NCBI RefSeq assembly: GCF_003013715.1
Contig: NC_072818.1
Span: forward strand, 1 to 64,000
Length of the DNA: 64,000 nt
Origin: Candidozyma auris
Lineage: Eukaryota > Ascomycota > Pichiomycetes > Serinales > Metschnikowiaceae
Reading direction: 5' to 3'
Below, piece after piece: positions 29,097 through 36,080 of the stretch. A program made the position numbers and the translations under genes. The notes under the pieces were generated by a model. It did no database searches, was not told where the DNA came from, and saw only the letters and a list, made by a program, of their open reading frames with translations. Positions within the stretch are counted from its first letter, which is position 1, and every line of letters starts with the position of its first letter.

Positions 29097-29924
29097 TGTG
29101 AGAGTCTATAGGCTCGTTGCCAATGGAGGCATCTCGGAATGTAATAAATAGCCGTTGCAGAATGCGCTAAGATACACTACTGCAACCGGGCGGAATTACA
29201 TGCCAAATTCCGGTGGTTCAAGAATCATAGGAAGGTGTCAGCGCGATGCAGTCAGGTATGTGAAGCATCTTTGCAGATTATAATGGGGGGAAGATTTCGT
29301 TGACATTGGCAGATTTGAGTTGATTAAAAAGATGCTTTTGCCTTAGAAAGATGGCTGCGAGTTTCACTTGCTACAAGTATGACAAATCTTTCTATCTTTG
29401 GTGGGTATTGGAGACGGGTTGATTCAGTGTGCTTTTGATGATTGATTTGCGACCTTCGGGCTGATACCTTTCTTGTTAAATGCGCTTTTCTCAAGATGGT
29501 GTGGGTGAGGATGCAAATGTGCCTTGAGTGAAATGAACGAGACTGGTCGAGTATAATCAAGAATAGCAGGATATCGTCAAGTCTGCAAGCTAAAGACGGG
29601 TGATAGTATCTAGTTCAGGTGCAATTTTAATTCAAGGAGGTACGCAGAGGTACTGGAGGAGAGTAAGTGATTAAATAGTTTTTGCTCAGAACCTACTTTA
29701 CAACGTCAGGGAAGTCCCTTTTGCAAGACACCTGAAAGGCGTCACGAACATTGCTCTCTGTTCATCTGTGCTAAAGTTTGTAGTTAAAGATAGTTGTGGA
29801 GCACACATCCACAGTTCCGCTATTGCGTAATGAGGACGATGTGGCGCTCTAAGAGAGTGTCTATCTCCTTCAAAAATCATCTCTTAAGTATTACATCTTT
29901 CATCTCTTCAATAATGTTATTCTT
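29097..29924. other. Intergenic region upstream of the MATE gene
   Basis: About 830 bp shared by the MATE promoter (minus) and the upstream region of the small secreted peptide (plus). No other supported gene. Confidence 0.55.
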
Positions 29925-29928
29925 ATGA
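29914..29928 (+). promoter_or_regulatory. Four-codon upstream ORF overlapping the small-peptide start
   Basis: ATG TTA TTC TTA TGA in another frame; its stop overlaps the ATG at 29925 (ATGA). If the mRNA starts upstream, this arrangement could reduce translation or permit reinitiation. Transcript start unknown. Confidence 0.35.
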
Positions 29929-30092
29929 AGCTCAGTGTTGTTCTCGGCGTTGCAACATGTGCAATTTATGCCAGTGCCCTCGTCTTGAGGCCACTTCCCC
30001 GTTATGGAATCAGTAGGGTGGAAGATGAAGATTCTGGAAACGAAGCCGATGACGAGGCAAGCGGAGACGAAAAGGAGAAATTGACCAGTTAA
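29925..30092 (+). CDS. Small secreted acidic peptide, 55 residues, unknown
   Basis: The frame begins MKLSVVLGVATCAIYASA, a convincing signal peptide with a likely cut after ASA. The mature part is about 37 residues: a short basic segment (LRPLPRYGISR) and then a very acidic tail (VEDEDSGNEADDEASGDEKE). It has no Cys after the signal region and is not a mating pheromone I recognise. The same frame reopens after two stops at 30123-30389 with a similar RxxRVE motif, so an intron or a larger decayed gene is possible. No homologue is recalled. It may be chance, but signal peptide plus biased composition argue for a real small gene. Confidence 0.4.
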   Translation: MKLSVVLGVATCAIYASALVLRPLPRYGISRVEDEDSGNEADDEASGDEKEKLTS

Positions 30093-30278
30093 ACAGGACC
30101 AGGTTATACTTAAATCGAGATATTGTCTTCTAAGCGACTCTCTGTAGATCAGAGCAGACCAATATCGAGGATGACATCAATTGAAGATGTGGGAGGTCAG
30201 TACCTACCCGACCCTCAAGAAAGGACAATACGTAGGGTGGAAGTTTTACATGGCCCTCAAAATGAGCAAAAGATTCTC

Positions 30279-31232
30279 CTAAACCGCTTTGGCGAATGCG
30301 TAAAGTGTCGAGTCTTTATTGCAAAAGAAAACTCTGTGAGGCTCGTAGCCAGGCGGAAGAGGGACCTCGAGCTTGTTTTTCTGGCCTAGATAAACATCGG
30401 GATTCAAGTTAATTAGTGAAAGATTTCCCTTGCAATACTCCATTTCCACGGCCGGAGTGAGATGCGGAGACAGAAACTTGAGCAAGAGCTTCCCGTCCTG
30501 TAGTTTCCTTGTGCCCACGGATATTTCCATAGCGGTCGGTCCATTCTTCAGATTCAGTGACTCTTTCCTTGGTTGACTTACTGTCTTCGTTTCTCTAGTG
30601 CTTTCCTTGTCCAAGGACATCAGGTCGATCTCCTCGATTAGCGGTTTGCGCTTCTTGCCCTCGATATTCATCAAATCAGGCAACTCGCCTCCTTCCACAG
30701 GCTGTGGTTCTAGCTCTTCTAGTAGACCGAGTACTTCGTTCTTCTTTAATTCTTGTAATTTCTTCTGTAGACCTCCCTTGAGCTCTTCCTCGCTCACCTC
30801 TGTCTTCGAGAGCTCTCCCTTGCTAAGCATTTTTGGAAAGCTATATGTTCGATCAAGAACCATATTGTACATGAGTTCTACTGACTCAATGCACCACTCG
30901 ATCAATATGAGCCGTAGGTCATTGTTCACTTGTACCCATCTGAAACACTCGCTATTAATGCAACAATCATACACGAGTGACGGCACGCCTTTCTTATCCT
31001 TATCACGCTTTTCCAACGAAACAATCAACGGGATTTCCCATTCGTTTTTCACAATTAAGGGAAACACTTTCTCTGGAACAAACTCCCCTGGTGGTTTCGG
31101 CACCTTCTCATCGTGACACACGTTGATGAACACTTTTGTCGAGAGAGGGTGTTTGGCATCGCCTTCTAGTACTCTGGTTTTGACCACGAACCCTCCAGTT
31201 GGGTCCAATTGTATGGTTTTAGGTGACTCCAT
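30279..31232 (-). CDS. PIH1: R2TP complex subunit Pih1
   Basis: A protein of 317 residues (yeast Pih1 344). The N-terminal half matches the PIH1 domain (VFINVCHDEKVPKPPGE, PLIVSLEKRDKDKKG, VYDCCINSECFRW), which binds phosphorylated DSDD/E-type motifs on client adaptors. A charged linker (about 150-225) precedes a C-terminal CS-like domain that binds Tah1. Role: with Tah1 and Rvb1/2, assembly of box C/D snoRNPs, RNA polymerases and PIKK kinases with Hsp90. It is divergent from BPL1, sharing a 196 bp upstream region. The gene is intact. Confidence 0.9.
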   Translation of the reverse strand: MESPKTIQLDPTGGFVVKTRVLEGDAKHPLSTKVFINVCHDEKVPKPPGEFVPEKVFPLIVKNEWEIPLIVSLEKRDKDKKGVPSLVYDCCINSECFRWVQVNNDLRLILIEWCIESVELMYNMVLDRTYSFPKMLSKGELSKTEVSEEELKGGLQKKLQELKKNEVLGLLEELEPQPVEGGELPDLMNIEGKKRKPLIEEIDLMSLDKESTRETKTVSQPRKESLNLKNGPTAMEISVGTRKLQDGKLLLKFLSPHLTPAVEMEYCKGNLSLINLNPDVYLGQKNKLEVPLPPGYEPHRVFFCNKDSTLYAFAKAV

Positions 31233-31277
31233 GAGCGATGACTAGGGCCTGACTACAAGACTTGGTGGTTTTTTGGG

Positions 31278-31303
31278 TGAGTCGCGCTTGACTCAGATGA
31301 CTC
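31278..31303 (+). promoter_or_regulatory. Cluster of three Gcn4-type sites, PIH1/BPL1 divergent promoter
   Basis: TGAGTC (31278-31283), a full TGACTCA (31289-31295) and TGACTC (31298-31303) lie within 26 bp. They match the bZIP Gcn4/AP-1 consensus TGASTCA. They sit 60-85 bp upstream of the BPL1 TATA box. Confidence 0.55.
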
Positions 31304-31361
31304 GAAGGCAGCGCTTTTTTTCAACTGAATCATCGTACCCAACAACCTTGTTCTGGAGAAA

Positions 31362-31367
31362 TATAAA
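31362..31367 (+). promoter_or_regulatory. TATA box of BPL1
   Basis: TATAAA lies 62 bp before the ATG at 31429, supporting that start for the main transcript. Confidence 0.6.
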
Positions 31368-31428
31368 CACCCCTAAAGCGCTCACTTTCTTCACCGCATT
31401 TCGACCACTTTCTTCTCAAACTCGCCTC

Positions 31429-33488
31429 ATGAACGTCCTCGTGTACCTGGGCCGGGGTACCACCCCAGAGCTGGTGAAACATGCAGTGGAGTCACTTAGG
31501 CTCCATCTTCTGCCTCACTACGCTGTAGTGACAGTCTCGGAGAATGCACTATTAAATGACCCCTGGCAGTACAAAACACTGATGCTAGTTATTCCAGGCG
31601 GTGCTGATTTGCCTTACTGCGATGCCTTGAATGGAGAAGGCAACGGAAAAATCTCCCAGTTTGTGAGGAAAGGGGGCAGATACCTAGGCTTCTGTGCGGG
31701 TGGATATTATGCTGCTAAAAGGTGTGAATTTGAAGAAGGCGATCCTGTGATGGAGGTGAGCGGATCAAGGGAATTGGCGTTCTTTCCTAGCACCGCTCGT
31801 GGATGTGTCTACAAGGGCTTCGACTACGAGTCTCATTCAGGCAGTAAAGCTGTCACAATGGAGGTGAACACTGATGCTTTGCCTCTGAGCCCGCTGAAGG
31901 TCGTGGTATACTACAATGGTGGTGGTTTGTTTGTGGATGCGTCGAAGCAGCGGAATGTGGAGATATTGGCTCGATACTCAGAGCCAAAGGCGGACATCCA
32001 AGATAACGACATGGCCGCTGCTGTGTATTGTAAAGTTGGCAAGGGGTGCAGTGTGCTTTTTGGAACCCACCCGAATTCTCTCCAGCTCTCATGCGTGCGG
32101 AATCTTTGGATGACCACTTTGACCAGGTCATTTCTCAGATCAAACCCAATGACCGTGAGAGAAAGCTCTTTTTGAGAGCATGTCTAGAGAAGATGGGTCT
32201 TAAGGTGAACGAAGGCGTTGATAGGGCAGTTCCTCGGCTTACGCCTATCTTTGTTGCATCGACAATCGACCCGAGAGGCACCAACAAGCTACTTACCACA
32301 CTAAAGGAGAATCTAGACTTTGTTTCTCCCAACACCTTCGAAGATATCAACGATACTTTTGTGCTACATGATGAAAATGACACCGATATTACCGAAGACT
32401 TGAACATGGATTCAGACGGAGAGCAGACGTTTGATCAGGTTATCTCGGCGCCCAAGCACATCAAGTTTTTGGGCCCTAATGCTTTCCCAGAACCAGCACA
32501 AACTCCATACTTCGACATGAAAAAATATTTTCATCATTTAAAGCATCTCTATGAGGCCAACGATACACCACTGGGCAGCATCGGTACTCTTCTTGCATAC
32601 GGCGAAGTTGTCACATCTACAAACACCCTTCTCGATAAGAACCCCAACTGGCTCGCCCAATTGCCCCATGGACTCACCTTCACCGCCACCACGCAAATCG
32701 CCGGACGAGGCAGAGGCGGCAACGTGTGGATCAATCCAAAGGGAGTGATGGCAACTTCGATCTTGTTCAGACTTCCTCCAGGCGAGTCCAACAGCTCCAT
32801 CATTGTCACGTTACAGTACTTGACTGCATTGGCTCTCATCGAGTCGATCTTGGGCTACGGCGCTTCTGTTCAGGGCCAAGGCTCCGGGTACGAGGATATG
32901 CCCTTGAGGCTCAAGTGGCCTAACGACATGTATGCGCTCAAGCCTGAATTCTACAATCTGATCTCGGACAAGGACGAGGTGAGTAAGACGGTCGAAGGCG
33001 ACGACGAGAAGTGGGCCAAAGTCTCTGGAGCGCTTATCAACTCGCAATTTCTCAACGGCCAATTCCATCTCGTATGGGGTGGAGGAGTGAATGTGTCCAA
33101 CGAGGCGCCCACCACTTCGCTCAACAGAGTTCTTGCCAGACTCAATGAATTGAGAGCCAAAAAGGGGCTTCCTTCTTTGCCTCCGTATGAGCATGAGCTT
33201 CTTCTTGCGAAACTCGCCTTCAACATCGAGCAGTTCTACAGCGTGTTCCAGAAATCTGGTTTGCAGCCATTCCTAGCCCTTTACTACAAAAGATGGTTCC
33301 ACAGCAATCAGCACGTCCGGTTGGATGCTAAGGGAGACGGCAATGTGAGAGATTGTGTTATCAGAGGTGTCACCAGTGACTATGGTCTTTTGATCGCCGA
33401 AGACACCAAGACTCACGAACGGTTGGAGTTGCAGCCAGACGGGAATTCCTTCGATATCTTCAAGGGCCTCGTATACAAAAAGCTGTAG
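31429..33488 (+). CDS. BPL1: Biotin:apoprotein ligase (suspected one-base sequencing frameshift)
   Basis: Attaches biotin to carboxylases. The ATG at 31429 begins MNVLVYLGRGTTPELVKHAV, as in yeast Bpl1. The N-terminal part is a glutamine-amidotransferase-like domain (PGGADLPY, LGFCAGGYYA). The C-terminal part is the ligase core: AGRGRGGNVWINPKG (biotin-AMP loop), KWPNDMY with the catalytic Lys, and a C-terminal cap. The frame breaks at CCC 32070-32072: up to there the protein reads CKVGKGCSVLFGTHP, and continuation EFSPALMRAESLDDHF lies in the next frame. One more C restores a 686-residue protein (yeast 690). BPL1 is essential in yeast, so a sequencing deletion is the best explanation. The frame is open upstream from ATG 31297 with a mitochondrial-like N-terminus. 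Confidence 0.93.
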
Positions 33489-33875
33489 AGTTCAATGAGA
33501 GGGAAATGACATCTATAGACGTGAATAAATAGAGAACGCACTGAGCTCGTATAATAAGGAAACGGGACAACATTCGATTTTTGGGGAGTTGTTGAAGGTT
33601 TGTGATATTGTACGCATTAGGCAAATCTGCATCAAAAGTGAGATACGCGATCTTGTATTAAGGTGAGGGTGCTAAACAAACAGTCCTACGATAAGTCTTA
33701 AACGCTTCCCCCCAAAAAAAGTGAAACAACAGCAGTACGGTATCCCACCGTTTGCATACTTTTTGAAATCGCAGCTCTGTTGTTAGACACAATTGCTAAC
33801 TTACCCTCCTTGATTCACCTCCTCATTATCTACACTGCGTAACTACTACATCACCTCCATCTTAGCTGAATCTCC
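33489..33875. other. Intergenic region, APC11 promoter
   Basis: About 390 bp between tandem genes. A pyrimidine-rich leader (CCTCCTTGATTCACCTCCTC) precedes the APC11 ATG. Nothing else supported. Confidence 0.5.
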
Positions 33876-34292
33876 ATGAAAGTACACATACGCAATTGGC
33901 ACGGCGTTGCTACTTGGCACTGGAAGGCTGCTAACAGTGAGAACGGCGATGATGAGCTCTGTGGCATCTGCCGTGTACCTTTCGACGGAACTTGTCCCAA
34001 CTGCAAGTTTCCTGGCGACGACTGTCCCTTGGTGCTAGGAAAAGGGTGTACACACAATTTCCACCTCCATTGCATTCTTCAGTGGCTCGAGCAAGAGTCA
34101 TCACGGGGGCTCTGTCCGATGTGCCGCCAGACGTTCATAGCGCAGACGGTGGAGGGGGTGGGCACGGAGAAGGCTCTTGAGGACTTGAAGATGTTGGTCA
34201 GCAGACACCAGGCCCAGCAGGAGCAAGGAAATGTGAGCGGAGAGTACGAAGCTTTCAGTGAGCTTCCGCAGGCGACCAGAGAAGCGACATAG
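33876..34292 (+). CDS. APC11: Anaphase-promoting complex RING subunit Apc11
   Basis: A RING-H2 protein of 138 residues. The start MKVHIRNWHGVATWHW and the pattern CGICRVPFDGTCPNC are diagnostic of Apc11. All 12 zinc ligands align: C29, C32, C40, C43, C50, C58, H60, H63, H65, C66, C80, C83, so three zinc ions are expected. With the cullin-like Apc2 it recruits E2 enzymes to ubiquitinate cyclins and securin. Compared with human Apc11 (84 residues) it has a C-terminal extension of about 50 residues rich in Glu/Gln, without an obvious domain. Confidence 0.95.
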   Translation: MKVHIRNWHGVATWHWKAANSENGDDELCGICRVPFDGTCPNCKFPGDDCPLVLGKGCTHNFHLHCILQWLEQESSRGLCPMCRQTFIAQTVEGVGTEKALEDLKMLVSRHQAQQEQGNVSGEYEAFSELPQATREAT

Positions 34293-34886
34293 ACGAGGCA
34301 AGGGGGAGTTACATATGTGGGAGGGAAAGGACATGGGAAAGAACCATGGTAAAAAATGGGCAATGGAACTACGAAAAAGAATAGAAAAGGAAGAAGGAAA
34401 CCTGGGAAAGGCGGCAGATTGAGAAGGGGACAGGGAATTGTGAGGGAGCTCTTGAGTGAAGCATGCGTTCATAAAGTTGGTGTCGATGATTGGAGACCAT
34501 TGGTGTTCATGAGCGCATCTAACGAGTTTGAAGTGCTACATTCGACTAAGATACGACAAACTCAGCTTTGACTGCTCACGTTGACTACTAGATGGTGAAG
34601 AAGCAGAAAAATTTTGTCGTCTGTGACTTAGAGAAGGGTTCATCAGCCTGATCTTCCCGACATCTACTGTGAGAGCTTAAGATGGCCTCGAGAGATAGCT
34701 GCAGAATATTGAAACCACAAGAAGCCCCAGAAGACCCAGTTCACAACAACTTCTCTACTTCAGTTGCTACCAGCCCAATATTTCATTTGGGTCAATACCA
34801 GTGAGATCCACACTATGAGCGACACTTACAATGGTGAGCGCGAACCTAAATTTTCAGCGCCACTTGCCTCAAACATACAATCTTGA
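34293..34886. other. Intergenic region between APC11 and COQ2
   Basis: About 590 bp. The first part is very purine-rich on + (GGAAGAAGGAAACCTGGG), fitting an APC11 3' region. The last 72 bases hold a short upstream ORF ending at COQ2. No other gene supported. Confidence 0.5.
34815..34886 (+). promoter_or_regulatory. 23-codon upstream ORF abutting the COQ2 start
   Basis: The frame begins MSDTYNGEREPKFSAP and its stop TGA (34884-34886) is directly followed by the COQ2 ATG at 34887, with no base between. If the transcript begins upstream, ribosomes ending here would sit on the COQ2 start. Transcript start unknown, so regulation is inferred. Confidence 0.4.
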
Positions 34887-36065
34887 ATGATCAGACTAGC
34901 GTTTTCACCGTTCTCCTTAGCTACAAGGCGGTCTTTCGTAACATTTTCACGCAATGCTTTTGTCAGAAGGACTTTCGTGGCCACGCCTTTCCTCAAAAAT
35001 GGCACGTTTAAGGAGCAGCCCATACTCACAGATCCTTCTAAGGGTACCAGCAATTCGCCCCAGAAGCCTCAGAACGACAAGAATGAGGTTGACAACGTGA
35101 AGAAGGTTTTCAAACCCGAGGAGCTAGAGTCTGCAAGATTGGCCCGTTTGGCAAACTTGGGCTGGTTGTCCAAGCTTCCTGAAAAATGGATACCGTACGC
35201 TGAGCTTCTGCGCTTGGAAAAACCCGTCGGGTCTCTTCTTTTACTAGCTCCTTGTTTCTGGGCAATAACCATGGGTGCGTACTCCATAGCTGCTCCGATT
35301 ACCACGACAGTCTCTACAATTGTCTTGTTCACCATTGGTGCTTTGGTGATGAGAGGTGCTGGCTGCACCATCAACGATATTTTGGACAGAAACCTAGATA
35401 ACCAAGTTGCACGTACTGTAGAGAGACCTCTTGCGAGTGGCAGGGTTTCGGTGCCCCAGGCTGTGGGGTGGCTAGCAGCTCAATGCTTTGCTGGCTTGGC
35501 GGTGTTATTGTCACTTCCCTTTGAATGTTTCTACATTGGAGCTTTGTCCCTTCCATTCGTTGCTGCATACCCATTATTCAAAAGGTTCACATACTATCCT
35601 CAGGTGGCACTTTCAATCACATTTGCATGGGGCTGCTTACTAGGTTTCCCTGCCGTTGGCGCCCCTCAAAACCTCTGGGTCGTTGCTCCCTTGTTTATTT
35701 CCAAGTTTCTCTGGTGCATGATTTATGACACCGTCTATGCTCATCAAGACAAGGTTTACGACGTGAAGGCAGGTATCAAGTCGACAGCGTTGGCATGGGG
35801 CGACATGAGCAAGCCAATCATGTACACTATGGGAGGGTTACAAGTGGCAACTTTCTTGACTGCTGGTTTCATGAACTCTATGGGTCCCTTCTTCTACTTG
35901 TCCGCTGCATGGGGTTTCCAGCGACTTTTCAAGCAGCTCAAGACTGTCGACTTGGACGATCCAAAGAGCTGCTGGAACGTTTTCACGGGTAATATTCGTA
36001 CTGGCTATATCTTCTGGATCGGCATGATTGTCGATTATTTATTGAAGTTGGCGGGTTTCTTATAA
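34887..36065 (+). CDS. COQ2: 4-hydroxybenzoate polyprenyltransferase, mitochondrial
   Basis: Joins the polyprenyl tail to 4-hydroxybenzoate in ubiquinone synthesis, in the inner mitochondrial membrane. The protein is 392 residues. The N-terminus (MIRLAFSPFSLATRRSFVTF) is rich in Arg, Ser and Phe without acids, a clear import signal. UbiA-family motifs are present: NDILDRNLD (163-171) and DTVYAHQDKVYD (281-292), the two Asp-rich sites that hold Mg-diphosphate, with about eight membrane helices around them and RPLASGRVS after the first. The frame is intact. Its stop is 15 bp from the stop of the convergent VPS3-like gene. Confidence 0.95.
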   Translation: MIRLAFSPFSLATRRSFVTFSRNAFVRRTFVATPFLKNGTFKEQPILTDPSKGTSNSPQKPQNDKNEVDNVKKVFKPEELESARLARLANLGWLSKLPEKWIPYAELLRLEKPVGSLLLLAPCFWAITMGAYSIAAPITTTVSTIVLFTIGALVMRGAGCTINDILDRNLDNQVARTVERPLASGRVSVPQAVGWLAAQCFAGLAVLLSLPFECFYIGALSLPFVAAYPLFKRFTYYPQVALSITFAWGCLLGFPAVGAPQNLWVVAPLFISKFLWCMIYDTVYAHQDKVYDVKAGIKSTALAWGDMSKPIMYTMGGLQVATFLTAGFMNSMGPFFYLSAAWGFQRLFKQLKTVDLDDPKSCWNVFTGNIRTGYIFWIGMIVDYLLKLAGFL

Positions 36066-36080
36066 ATGTGAATCTATAAC

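Noticed and set aside
32040..32080. Programmed minus-one ribosomal frameshift in BPL1
   Set aside because: No X XXY YYZ slippery heptamer lies in the right frame at the junction, and four similar breaks in unrelated genes favour base-calling error.
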